Source of the DNA: Limnanthes douglasii subsp. nivea
Lineage: Eukaryota > Streptophyta > Magnoliopsida > Brassicales > Limnanthaceae
Reading direction: 5' to 3'
Length of the DNA stretch: 64,000 nt
Assembly (NCBI GenBank): GCA_036936605.1
Contig: JAUPFV010000003.1
Location: forward strand, 151,374,997-151,438,996
Within the stretch, counting starts at the first letter, position 1; the number at the start of each line of letters is the position of its first letter. A program made the position numbers and the translations under genes. Below the pieces are notes generated by a model. That model was not told the DNA's origin and did not search any database. It saw nothing but the letters and a program-made list of their open reading frames with translations. Positions 44,953-56,580 of this stretch are shown piece after piece.

Positions 44953-46092
44953 GCATATTTGTCGTCCAATCGGTATAATTATGACTTGTTTTTTTAAAGA
45001 AATCATATTCAGTATTATCGTCAAAGGTAGACAGAGTATTATACAATTGTAGTTTGGCTAGGAATGGAAAAAAAGTAGATACATATGTTTGGCCTTTCGA
45101 AGTCGAAGTCTTACCTGATGCACTAACGAAGCCATAAAACGGAAGACAAAAAACTTGCTTAACTACTTAAAAAAGCATTGGTAAACTCTGAAAAGATAAA
45201 AATAAATAAAGTTAAGGACTTAAGAAGTTAAAGTATAGAATTATAATCTAGGATATAATCAGAAATTAAATACTAATCTACATTTTTTAAGTTGGTATAG
45301 TAATATAATTTTTTAGAGGATTTCTTGAGTAGTTATATGTGTATATCCACCTTTATCACTTAACTTTAAAGAATTTTTCACCAACGGATCATTGCACATG
45401 ATATATTATATCATGTAATGAGTTATACGACTTATATACGGGTCAAGAACACGTCAATCGTGCTGAAGGTTAATTCTGAAGCAATACATCTTTAGAAATT
45501 TCATATATAATAGCGTACTGTTAGCATTAAGATTCCACCATGACTAGATTTCATACTCTGTTCCAAGTACCAGATTTGGATTTTCTACAATTTATTTCAA
45601 ATAAAGCTCCAACTCATTTGTTGATTCTTGGAGCCCTTTCTGGGTAACTAACTTCCTGTAGCCATTATTTCATACCCATTAGTATCATCTTCCAATTGGT
45701 TCTTGTCCAATCCAATATGATATTGTCCACTACTTGATTCAAGTACGAAATATGAATCTGAAAAACCACTACTTGCCCTTGATATTCTAAAATCCATAAG
45801 AGTATTCCTAAAACAGTCGTTTCATTACTTGTTCACCGAGTGATCAATCTTAATTGACTCTCGACTACCCTTTTCAAAAATTCACTCATAGAATAAAGTA
45901 GGAAAACACATCTTGTTTGTCGAGTTTAATACACTTGAAATAATAACAAGTCTGTTAATCTCTTTTACTCCTTAATATTTGTCAAACTTTACTCTGAGAG
46001 CTTCAGCCTTTTGTCTCATGTCTTAATCAAGATCTTTAAAAAGGGAAATAAGGTTTCTATCAATTGTCACAATCTTAGAGTAACACTAAGAT
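43871..46092. other. AT-rich intergenic DNA with (AT)n microsatellite
   Basis: An (AT)n tract lies at 44926-44952. No gene is supported except a possible coding remnant at 45648-45797 listed separately. Confidence 0.6.
45648..45797 (-). pseudogene. Short coding-like remnant, unknown
   Basis: A 49-codon frame from ATG 45797 with non-random composition (YFVLESSSGQYHIGLD, LEDDTNGYEIMATGS). No family recognised. It may be an exon fragment of a decayed gene, or chance. Confidence 0.2.
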
Positions 46093-46097
46093 GAATT

Positions 46098-46465
46098 TTA
46101 TGAGTTCGGAAACTTCAGACACAGCCCACTACATAATCCAGATAAGGGTAATTCGGACAATCACACACCACTAAAAAATCCGGACAGGTCAAAAGTGAAA
46201 TACCTTTTGACTAAGCTATTTGTTAATCTACTTAAAATGTTAATGGGTCCTTAAACTTGACCCGGTTTCATAACTTGACCTGTAAGCCCATGAGTCATTA
46301 ATTAAGAGTATAAATACCCCAACCACGCTCATTAATGAGGGTGATCAACATTTAATACAGGCAGACTGCTCAGTTATCTCACTACTCTTTACACTAAACA
46401 CTAAATACTTTAAACTACGCAAAACACTTTACCATACTACCCCTAGCCTAAAATAAACCAAACCA
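46098..46465 (+). repeat. Element D 5' LTR
   Basis: Starts TTATGAGTTCGG (TG changed to TT), TATAAATA at 46309-46316, ends AACCAAACCA. Confidence 0.9.
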
Positions 46466-46485
46466 AATTGGCAACCACAGTAGGA
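46466..46485 (+). promoter_or_regulatory. Element D primer-binding site
   Basis: AATTGGCAACCACAGTAGGA; same site as in A and C with two changes. Confidence 0.65.
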
Positions 46486-46538
46486 GCACGAGGGTGCCTG
46501 AATTTTACAGTCAAAACCATTAAAAAGAGTAAGTTCGA

Positions 46539-48180
46539 ATGGATCTGAATGAGTAGGAAACTCCACCACATGTGGTGGAAACGGTCGGGGAAAACAAGGA
46601 ATACACCATTGAAGAGCGAGACAAGTTGAGATCAGAAATAGAGGCGATAAGGACCATAAAACAAGCAAAAAAAGATATAAGGGAGAAGTCAGGAGCGTCA
46701 GCTATTTATCACACTGACAACCTTAAAGAGAATGATCCATCAATAAAGACTCATCTGAGTTTGAAAAAGACCCATGTTAGCTTTAAGAAGACTCATCGGT
46801 CTAAGCCTTTTGAAAGTTTAGATTATGAGTCCTTCAGCAGCTCTTCGAACGAGGCTGAGCTTGAGGAGTCTTTGTTATCAAGTAATGATAAAGGGAGGAC
46901 CAGGAAAAAAATGAAACTAATTAAAAAATATTCAAGAAAGAGGGATAGGCATGTGAGGCTTAAAAGGCATCTGGGCCAATGGTCATCTCACAGCCACAGG
47001 CATGCTAATTAGTTGCTGATAGATCATTTTGCTTTTCAGACCGAACCAGGTATTTTCGTAACATCTAATGAAGACATAGTCTTCAGTCGTAATAAGAATT
47101 GGAGGTATTCGCCTTTGTCTGCCAAAATACTGTCCGAAAACCTACCCAAAAGGTTTGACATCTCCAAAATGGAGAAGTATGATGGAAGTACGGATCCGGA
47201 TAACCATCTGAAGTAATTCAAGAACTTCATAGTGAATTTTGATAATGATGGCAAACTTTTGTGCAGAGCTTTCTCCCAAACTTTTACGGGAAGCTCTCTT
47301 AAGTGGTATAATAGCTTACCATAGGGGTGTATCAGAAACTTTGATACATTTTGGGTTGCCTTCCGAAGGCAATTTGTTGGAAGAAAAAGGTGAAGGGAAA
47401 TGAAGATACCATTATCAATTGTGAGAACCAAACGAGTCCTTAAAGGACTACATAAGTCGGTTCATGAACACAAAAAACGGATTAGCAGTTTGCTTCAAAC
47501 AGGTGGCAATTGCTCTTCTGAGACAAGGGTTGAACCCTGGGAATCTGGTTGATTCGATGACCAGGAAGAAAGCCATGACTTGGGGTGGCTTATTGAATCA
47601 GTTGGGAAAACAAATTAATATGGATGAAACCAAGAAAACCAGGGTGCGTCATCAAGTGAGCTCCACCACAGCAGCTCAAAACCAGTCCGAATATAAGGCT
47701 AAAGAGACCCGATAAGGGTCCAACTGGGCTAAACAAACTCAGTCCAACCAAAATCAGTCTCAAAGCTAGCAGTCAAGAAATAAAAGAGGCCCTTGGGTTC
47801 AACCATAGGGGTTTGCGGAGTTGAAAGAGAATGTGGCCACAATATATGGCAAGACCAAGGTAGAAGTCCATTTCCGGAAACCAACAGTACTGCAATCCCC
47901 CAGAGAGAGTCGAAATACTTGTTTTTGGCAGTATCATAATGATATAGGCCATAATACTCAAGACTGCATAACATTGAAGCAGGAAGTGTAGAACCTTATT
48001 GAAAGGGGCAAGCTGGGAGCTTATGTCAAAAGAATAAGTGGAAACAGGCCTGACAATGCTCCTCGGACGGGCCCTACAAACAATGCGTGAACATCTGCTC
48101 AAGAAGGGGAAATGGTGATCCTTGAAAGATTTGATGTTGATTCGGGATACCTGGATCCTGATCCAACTCGGAATAAAGTA
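46539..48180 (+). pseudogene. Element D gag
   Basis: The ATG at 46539 is followed after four codons by TAG; the frame then stays open (VVETVGENKEYTIEERDKLR, coiled-coil start; Ser/Lys linker; RKRDRHVRLKRHLGQWSSHS). TAG at 47010-47012; then FAFQTEPGIFVTSNEDIVFS and MEKYDGSTDPDNHLK to 47216. The capsid core continues in pieces (NTKNGLAVCFKQVAIALLRQ, NLVDSMTRKKAMTWGGLLNQ at 47464-47715), then a knuckle region (CFWQYHNDIGHNTQDC, about 47920-47970) and IERGKLGAYVKR. At least five breaks. Confidence 0.87.
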
Positions 48181-48875
48181 GGGGTCATAACAGAACAAAC
48201 TAGGACGGTGTCCGGACTCATTAATTTCTTTGAGTCACTCACCATTTTTGAAGGGGATACTGTGACAGCACCCACTCCTTCATAAAAAAAGGCATATACA
48301 TAGTATGACTAACCAGTTGGAAGGGGCATGTCTTCTCATCAGTGCCAAACCCCTTTTCTATTTATAATTTTTGATGAGCATGATTTGAGAAATATTGCTG
48401 GGCCTCATGAGGATGCTGTGGTGATAGGAGTATCTATTGGGGGCAATGATATCCGCAGAATTTTGATAGACACGGGCAGTTCGAAAAATATTCACTTCCT
48501 GAGCTCCTAGAAGCAGATGAAGAATCCGGCCGTTATTCAATGTTTAAACAGAACCATTGTGGGCTTCACAAGGAGCTCTACGGATGTAATTGAAGAGTTT
48601 GAAGAAGAGGTGTTGTTGGGCAAAGGGCCCTTTATAAAATTGGTGAGGGTGTTGTTTGTTGTGGTAGATTGCCCCACATGTTAAAATGTGATATTTGGGA
48701 GGTCCTGGCTCTCTAGAATGCATGATGTGGCCTCAAAAGTCCACCAGTGTTTGAAGTATACATTTCAAGGGAAAGTAGGTGTTGTCCGAAGTAGTCAGAA
48801 GATAGTAAGGGAGTGCTATGCAACTGCACTTGCTCCTAAAACTTTGGGAGCAGTTCCGATTAATGAAGATTAGAA
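48181..48875 (+). pseudogene. Element D aspartic protease
   Basis: FIIFDEHDLRNIAGPHEDAV, GGNDIRRILIDTGSSKNIHF (active site DTGSS intact at about 48466; the next Ala is Lys), then MIFGRSWLSRMHDVASKVHQ (48688 on). TAG at 48508-48510 and a TAA in 'CPTC*NVIFG' (near 48682) interrupt it. Confidence 0.85.
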
Positions 48876-50339
48876 GTTACTGGAGCTTTCTGAGGGAGAG
48901 GGTGATATTGATGACCCCAGATAGGCTCATAATGTTATAATACCAGTTGAAGAAATTGAAATCCACTCCTTAGCAAAGGGTAGAAGTATTAATATTGGTT
49001 CCAAAATGGCACTAGAATTGAAAAATAAATTGTTGTCCTTTTTACTAAATAATCAGCATGTCTTCGTTTGGTGTAATAGTGATGTAACCGGAGTGCGCGC
49101 AAGCATTATCTCACACAAATTGTCAATCCGGAGTGATGTTGCACGTGTTGTGCAGAAAATGAGAGCTTTTTCTAAGGAAAAAGTTGATGTGATAGTCCAA
49201 GAAGTTGATCGTCTGACCAAGATGGGACATATAAAGGAATCCCAGTACCCTTTATGGACTGCCAATCCAGTGTTGGTCAAGATAAAGAACTGGAATGACG
49301 TATGTGTATCGATTTTACTGACCTCAACAGAGCTTTCCCAAAAGATCTTTATCCAGTCCCCCGAATAGATCAATTGGTAGACTCAAAGTCTGGAAACAAG
49401 TTGATGTCTTTCATGGATGCTTTCTATGGGTACAACCAGATACAGTTGGATCCGAAGGACCAAGATCATACTACCTTCATAACTGATAGATGTCTCCATT
49501 GGTACCAGGTGATGCCTTTTGGGTTAAATAATGTTGGGGCTACTTATCAGAGATTGGTGAACAAAACATTCGCTAGTCAGATTGGCAGAAATATGGAGGT
49601 GTACATAGACGACATGATGGTCAAAAGCTTGGAGGAGGATTTGCACATAATTGACCTTCAAGAAACATTTGCTAATCTGATAGCTTTGAATTTGAAACTG
49701 AATCCAGAAAAATATGTCTTTGACTTCGATCCGAAAAGTTTTTGGGTTATGTAATAAGTAAGAAAGGGATACAGCCTGATCCGAATCAGCTTAGCGCTCT
49801 ATTAGAAATGGATCATCCTCAGAATATTAAAGAAGTGTAGAGGCTCATTGAGAGGTTGGTTTCCTTGAATCATTTTATTTCAAGGTCTTTGGACAAGTGT
49901 GCTCCGTTTTTCCAAACCTTGAAGAATGCTAAATAGTTTAATTGGTCTCCACAGTGTAGCCAAGCTTTTGTTGAAGTAAAGAAACACTTATCTTCACCAA
50001 AGACTCTTTTTAAGCCCGTTCAAGGAGAAACACTCTATATATATACTTGGTTGTGTCAAAATTTGCTATAACTGCAGTATTGGTAAGAGGAGTGGACAAC
50101 TACCCTCGTACGGTACATCAGCAAAAGTTTGATAGATGCTGAGAAGGGATACTTAAAACTTGAAAAGTTGGCACTAGCCTTGGTGATTGCAGCAAGAAAG
50201 ATGAGGCCATATTTTCAGTCTCATTCCATCGTTGTCCAAACATCTTTCTCGTTGAAGAATGTTCTTCAGAAAGCAGACATATCAAGTATGATGACCAAAT
50301 GGTCAGTAGAGTTGGGTTATTATGACATTGATTTTGCCC
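48876..50339 (+). pseudogene. Element D reverse transcriptase and RNase H
   Basis: 49006-49300: NNQHVFVWCNSDVTGVRASI, MGHIKESQYPLWTANPVLVK. A frameshift near 49300 leads to 49302-49754: MCIDFTDLNRAFPKDLYPVP, LMSFMDAFYGYNQIQLDPKD, FGLNNVGATYQRLV, catalytic YIDDMMVKSL (about 49603). A further shift near 49740, then thumb and RNase H (HFISRSLDKCAPFF, KKHLSSPKTLFKP, YLKLEKLALALVIAARKMRP from 50129). Confidence 0.87.
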
Positions 50340-50790
50340 CACGAACGGCTATTAAAGCTCAATCAGTGGCTGATTTCCTAGTAGAATTCCATTCAGACAG
50401 GAACTCCAAACAAACTTTAGAAGAAAAAACCAAGAAATAGTGGATAATCCGAACTGATGGTGGTTCAAGCACTATGGGGTGTGGAGCTGGAATTTTCCTA
50501 ACTTCTAGATATGGTGATAAAATGTACCAGGTTATATGTTTTGGATTCAGGTCCTCTAACAATGAGTCTGAATATGAAGCAGCTATAGCTGGTCTTAAAT
50601 TGGATTTCCTATGTGGGGCTAAGAGAGTTCGGTTTATGGGTGACTCTCAGCTTCTTATCCATCACGCTCAAGGTCAATCTGAGGCTAAGTTACTCATCCT
50701 GAAAGAGGTGGCAGCCAACTTCAAAAGTGCTTGTTATGAGCATATTCCTAGGTCAGAGAATACACTGCAGATTCTTTGACAACCGTAGCA
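50340..50790 (+). pseudogene. Element D second (archaeal-type) RNase H
   Basis: RTDGGSSTMGCGAGIFLTSR (first Asp), FRSSNNESEYEAAIAGLKLD (Glu) and FMGDSQLLIHHAQGQSEAKL (Asp), then ACYEHIPRSEN and a shift. TAG at 50438-50440 separates it from the first RNase H. Confidence 0.85.
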
Positions 50791-52084
50791 TATTCTGAGT
50801 ATTACCCTTGGATTCACATACAAGAATACCCATCCATACAGCCAAGTCAAAACAAGGAAGAAGAGGAAAGCTTGAGCATATAGGTGATTCAACCTAATGA
50901 TTGGAGGTTTTCCCTTCTTCAATATATTTCTGATGGGGTTTTGCCTCCATAAAAAGCTATGGCAAGAAAAATGAAACACAGGGCTCGTGGTTTTTTTTAT
51001 CATAAGGGGGGTTCTCTATAAAAAATCTTTCAGTATACGTCTCATGCGTTGTTTGGGGGTTGAAGAATCTCAAGTTGCTTTATATGAACTACACGATGGA
51101 GAAGGATCAGCACATTGTGGGTACAGGGCACTAACCCGGAGAGTGTTTGTTGGCTGGGTACTATTGGCCATCCATAATGGCAGATGCTAAAGAAATGGTA
51201 AAAAAGTGTGATCCATGTCAAAGGTATGACAATGAAATTCCACGTGTTAGCAAAACCTATGAAGTCTATTTATGAGCCAATACCTCTTTCTCTTTGGGGA
51301 TTGGATTTAGTTGGACCTCTGCCTATAGCGTCCGAGGGGTGCAGAACTATTATAGTTGCTATTGATTACTTATCAAAATGGATAGAGGAAGCTCCTTTGG
51401 CAAGAACCACTTCGAAGGCTGTCATTAAATTTATCCTATCCAATATATGTTGCAGGTTTGGGATTCTTCAAAACATTACCACAGACAATGGGCCACGGTT
51501 TAATAACAAGGATATGGAGAATTTTTGCGCTTCTAGGGGCATTCAGCATTGTTTTTCTTCTCCTTTCCATCCACAAGAAAACGGACAGGTTGAAGTAGCC
51601 AACAGGACCATTTTATCCGGATTGAAAAAGAATCTAGAAGGAGCTGCAGGGAAGTGGCCAAGATATTTGCAAGAAGTATTGTGGGCGTAGCGAACTACTC
51701 CTCGGGCTGTTACGGAAGAGTCTCCGACTATTCTGAACAAGCTAATGAGATATCAATTAGGAAGCAGTTGGACTTAGTAGAAGAAAGAAGGGTTAAAGCT
51801 CACTTAAGAATAATTCACTACCAAGGCTTGATGAGGAGCAGATTTGCTTCCAAAGTCAAGAGAAGAGATTTTCAACCAGGAGATAAGGTGTTAAGAAAAG
51901 TTTTCTTACACCAAGGAGAAGCAGTTCGGTAAGCTGGCTCCGAACTAGGAAGGACCCTATGAGGTCTCTGAAAAAACTTAAGCCTGGGACATATAGGATT
52001 CAAGACAAAGAAGGAAGAGTTTTGAAGCACCCATGGAATATTGAACATCTCAGTTTATATTCTAAAAATAAAATTTGTGTGTAA
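50791..52084 (+). pseudogene. Element D integrase
   Basis: Zinc region LYELHDGEGSAHCGYRALTR with both His, then CDPCQRY. The core 51208-51690 holds IIVAIDYLSKWIEEAPLART (Asp), ITTDNGPRFNNKDMENF (Asp) and FHPQENGQVEVANRTILSGL (Glu). TAG at 51688-51690; a segment after 'LWA' seems deleted (C's ESPFALVYGMDAIAP is absent). The C-terminal part continues in 51654-51932 (FASKVKRRDFQPGDKVLRKV) and ends near 52084. Confidence 0.87.
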
Positions 52085-52595
52085 ATATTTACTTGTAGAT
52101 ATCAATGTAAATATTAGGGGGTATACTCTTTCCTACCCTGGTGGCGCGATGAGGTTTTAATGAGGTGTCCGGTTTTTTCTTTAATAATATGTAATGCCTT
52201 CTTAAAACATTCAGAGTGGTTTTACTACAATTCAATACATATACAAGTCATTTGATCGACACCATGGATCTTTAGTAGATCGGACAAACCTGGTTGAGTG
52301 ATGATCATTAAATATATGTCATCGGAGATATTAAACACTCTCACTATAATACTTCTGAAATACTATGGGCTACTTAAACATTAGCCATGAGAAAGTTAAA
52401 GGAAAGAAAGTATTAAATAAAAGAGGGTTTGATAAATTAAACCTATTCGGGCTTGAACCGAACAAGAAAACAAAACATGCCTTGGTCATCTAAGGACTTT
52501 AGGTGTTTAAAAGACTTAATCTGAATTTAATCGAATAACATTACAAAATGTGCCTTGGGTATCAAAGGACTTTACTTTTTCAAAAAGACAAAAAA
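52085..52595. other. Element D spacer between convergent pol and aORF
   Basis: Non-coding. Holds the family block at 52118-52178 (gggggtatactctttcctac, cctggtggcgcgatgagg, ttttaatgaggtgtccgg). Confidence 0.8.
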
Positions 52596-55487
52596 TATGA
52601 TAAAACCTTAGGGATTGTTCCCTTCGGATGTTCCTTCACCATCATCACCTTTTTTGGGACTTTTGAGTTCGGCTCTCGAACTCTCACCAGTTCCCTCTTC
52701 ATCATCAGTAATGGAATCTATTCCACTAACATAGTTGTGCTTGTCACCATCGGCCATAGTATGAAATGGGATGTCTTCATATTCCATATATTACCATAAG
52801 GTACCAAGGGTCCTCTTCGGAAAAGTCTCATGGAAGAGTAGCACCATGTCAGACTTGACTTGATCGTCTCTTTTCTCTAAGAAATCTATAACTTTATTAG
52901 TATAATTAACAATACCCGCCTGAATAGTTTGCTCCTACTGCTTCTTTAAATCCTCTTTCTCTTTGGCCATCTCTGATATCGTACCCTCTAACTTGGTCTT
53001 CTCATCGGTTAGAGTTTGAATGACACCATCTCTGGTCTTCAATTCCTCATTCAACACTGTGAGGTCCTTTTCTAAGCCAGAATTCTTAGTCTGGAGCTCA
53101 GTTCTGGCGGCCTCCGATGTGGCCAACTTGGTTGAAAAATCCTTATTTTCCTTCTTTAATGCCTCCATTTCCTTCTTCAGTTCCTCTATACTTTGATTGG
53201 CATTGAGAAGGCTGGTTGATAGAGATTCCTTGTCGGAGGTGAGGGAGTTGATAAGGATGGTCTGATTTTTCACCTGTCTTTCCAAATCGAGTATTGGCTG
53301 GATGTGATCGAGGAGGGAATGACTCATAACGTCTTGCTCTCCGGAGACGGAGAAAGATTTACCATTGAAGGTCACCATATTGGCCGAGCTGGACGGGCGG
53401 TAGGGACCTGCGAAATCATCCTTCTTAGAATCGTTGAAGTATAAATCAATGTCTTGAAGGGCACTAATGTCCACTTCTTCATTCACTCCCCCAGAAATCC
53501 CTCTGAACTGCAGATCTGCTGGAATTTTCTCTTGTACGGTGGGATCAACAGGGGCTGGTGGAGGTTGTGTTTCCGAAGGGCGAAGAATTACTTCTTCTCC
53601 CAGGGTGACCTTCTTTTTCTTAGCAGCTTTCTCATCACTATTGGCCCTCCTTTTTCTGTGCTTGTTAGGAGGCTTTGGTGGGTTTCGATATTCTCCAGCC
53701 TCCCTCACTATTTCATCCTCTACTACTTTGACCAGGGCAGCATCAATTCCCCCTTGGTTCCCCAAACCAGTCCCTTCTGTGGTTGCTTGAACCAACTCGG
53801 TTGCAACCTTCTTCTTCTTGTTCTTCATCTTGCTGGGAGATTTTGCTCTGGAATGTAAGAAAAATTTACCAACCTTGGCCTCTGTTCTTTTGAGAATTAC
53901 ACCAGGAGAAGGAAGGGTAGTTAGCTCTTCCCATGTGAGGCCTCTTTGGCCTGTGGTGTTCCACAGATGGGACCTCACAAGATTGCCTGATATGAAGCAG
54001 TTGTGGAAAGCATTCCCCCAATGCTCTGCAGCCCATGCATTGAATTTTGCACAGGTTTTTCCCCTCCTCTAAGTGTCCGACGAACTCCTTCGGTAGCACT
54101 GGAAAAGGAGTCACAAGTCAATCAGAATGGGAACACTTATAATTTAAAAAAAACATGAAAAACAAAGAGAGTAAAAGGACTTGCCAATAATTTTCCACCT
54201 GCTAGTCAGCATGCTAGGATTGGTGTTGGCCTTAATGTTCCTGTCATTCTCCCATGTCCCACTGACAAACAGAAATTGTTTCGTCCAGTTCTTTTTGGAC
54301 TCCAGCAAGTCGTCCACTACTTTGAAGTTGTTCCCCATATTGTGATGGTAGAATGGAATCTGATGATTCTTGCACAAGCTTGCCACAGCAGCAAACTGCT
54401 CCATCGGAAGTGGGATTTTTGACAACCTTGATGCCATGATGCAAGCAAGGAGAGAATACCAGGCATTGGGGCTTAGCTGGCTAGGGCAGAGTTTAACTAA
54501 GTGATAATACCTGATGATTTCTGGGTCCAATGGGAACCAGAGTCCCCAGTTCAACACTTCGGTGAAAATCACCACCTCGTTAAGCTTACAGTCCTTGAGA
54601 GTCTTCGGAGTGATAGATATCCTAACCTTTACTGACTCCGCAATCCCCTATTTTGTCCGAATTCGGCCCAACTCAGCAGTATCGGTGTAGATATAATTTA
54701 TGTTTTGTAGGGCCAATAGATATTTGACACTAATATGTTTGAAGCAAGGGCCTATTTTGCCCTCTAAGAACTCTAGAAGTGAGTCTGGATGAGTCATGCA
54801 GACTTTCACCTTACTTCTGTACTTCGTATCGGAAACAACATCCCCCGTTTGACCTGACGCCTCAGTTTCGATGGGAGCATGCTCAATGCTATCTTCCATT
54901 ATCTCTTCCATTACTGTGGAAGGTTTATCAGCTGCCTTAGAAGAAGGAGGGTCATTTTTTGGCACTGAAGGCTGTTTGGAGGGTTGAGCACTTGTTGCCT
55001 CTAAAGGCCTGGTGTCCGGTTGAGGTTGGGATCCGGAGGTCTTGGCCTTTGGAGAAGCTTTAGATACCTCCGATCCTGAGGGTTTGGGTAGTGAAGGTGT
55101 GGAGTGGGTTTTAGTTTGACGGGTCGTTCGGCGAGGGATTATCCTCTCCGGAGATTTCTCAGCATCTGAACCCATAGCAATGAAGGGAGAAGGTTTTCTG
55201 ATACTTGAAATTGCTTTTTCCTTAGGCACAGAAGGTTGAGACTCTTGAACAGAAGAACCTGAGGGAATGGGTAAAAGGCTTGGTTTGAATGAAAGTTGTT
55301 TGGACCTAAGGTTTTTGGATAAGAATGACCCTTGATCGGCGTCTTGAATCGGTTCATTAGATTTCTCACTTGGAGAAACTGAGAGGCCGGCAGCGATGCG
55401 ATTATCTCTTTCAACATTTTTCGCTCCTTCTAACTCTGATAAATTTAACCAGCCGCCTTTCACTAGTGTGTTTCTGGCTGTGAACAT
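52596..55487 (-). pseudogene. Element D antisense ORF (aORF), best-preserved long frames
   Basis: Start MFTARNTLVKGGWLNLSELE at 55487; the frame 55634-54648 is open upstream too. It contains the Ser/Pro-rich N-terminal part and GPCFKHISVKYLLALQNINY, ELGRIRTK. A stop at 54648 follows; then 54575-54144 (LNWGLWFPLDPEIIRYYHLV, MASRLSKIPLPMEQFAAVAS, FYHHNMGNNFKVVDDLLESK). An intron (about 54183-54100, ...CTTTTCCAG) joins to LPKEFVGHLEEG, and 53978-52935 is open for 347 residues: SHLWNTTGQRGLTWEELTTL, basic KNKKKK, FAGPYRPSSSANMVTFNGKS, and a coiled coil (LKKEMEALKKENKDFSTKLA). The acidic end is at 52596. Roughly 900 residues if spliced and uninterrupted. Function unknown. Confidence 0.87.
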
Positions 55488-55932
55488 AAAACCTCTCAAG
55501 AACAAGTTGAAGGCGAGGATGGAAATCTCTCTAAAAAGCTTTGAGTGTGGAAGACAATGAAATAGTGAAAAGGAATTTATATAATAGTAAAAAAAATAAC
55601 AGTTACCTATGAGAAGTGGAAGAGGGTTTTGCAATGATTAAAGGGTGTGCAAACCTGGGAAGAATCAAATTCCTAGGTAACTTTCTAGACTTAGTGGGTG
55701 CGCCGGTCTAGGAAAAATAATGGTTGGTAGGTCGAACCATTTATTAACACGTGTCTCACGATCCAAGAAGAAAACTCTTACAATTCTGGAAAGAGAAACC
55801 AGTTTTGACAAACTTCGAACTGAGTTAATGTTGAAAATAAACTTCTTGGTACGGACCGCACAGGCAGATCAGATAAAGTTTATACTGGCTTAGTGAATTT
55901 TTTAGCCCTACCAAAGATATTTGGTAAGGCCT
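55488..55932 (-). promoter_or_regulatory. Element D: aORF promoter region
   Basis: On the minus strand TTATATAAATTCC (about 55584-55572) lies about 90 bp upstream of the aORF ATG with a pyrimidine-rich leader. No other features seen to the polypurine tract. Confidence 0.55.
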
Positions 55933-55941
55933 AAAAAAGGG
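55933..55941 (+). promoter_or_regulatory. Element D polypurine tract
   Basis: AAAAAAGGG, four bases before the 3' LTR. Confidence 0.8.
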
Positions 55942-55945
55942 CTAC

Positions 55946-56313
55946 TGATGAGTTCGAAAACTTCAGACACATCCCACTGTATAATCCGGACAGAGGTAAT
56001 TCAGACAATCACACACCACTAAAAAATCCGGACATGTCAAAAGTAAAATATCTTTTGACTAAGCTATTTGTTAATCTACTTCAAAGGCTAATGGGTCATT
56101 AAACTAGACTCGGTTTCATAACTTGACCCATAAGCCCATGGGTCATTAATTAAGAGTATAAATACCCCAACCACTCTCATTAATGAGGGTGATAAACATT
56201 TAATACATGCAGGTTGCTCAATTATCTCACTACTCTTTACACTAAACACTAAATACTTTAAACTCCACAAAACACTTTACCATACTACCCCTAGCCCAAA
56301 ATAAACCAAACCA
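55946..56313 (+). repeat. Element D 3' LTR
   Basis: 368 bp, TGATGAGTTCG...AACCAAACCA, followed by GAATT. Confidence 0.92.
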
Positions 56314-56580
56314 GAATTAGCATATTGAGATGTTGAAATAACCAACGTAAAATTGTAAAAAATTATAAGAAATTTTACAATTTTATCAATTGCTTCTTAA
56401 TTCTCCTTCGTTGGTGGTCCTACTCTTTTTGTCCCATTCACTTTCTCATCAAACCAATCGTTATACACCTTATCTTCTATTTTCATCTAATCAAAAGCAG
56501 TTTATACTTCACAACTCTACTTAGCATCAAATAAGTATAATTCCATCGCGTCTTAACGTCTAACGGTAGACTGCTTCTAC

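Larger units (their letters stand above)
46098..56313 (+). mobile_element. Ty3 element D: complete Tat/Retand-like element
   Basis: 368-bp LTRs (46098-46465, 55946-56313), PBS, gag-pol, convergent aORF and polypurine tract in 10,216 bp, flanked by a perfect 5-bp duplication GAATT (46093-46097, 56314-56318). The hand count gives about 31 of 368 LTR differences (about 8%). Same family as A-C; more stops and shifts than C in pol, but the aORF has the longest open stretches of any copy. Confidence 0.93.
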
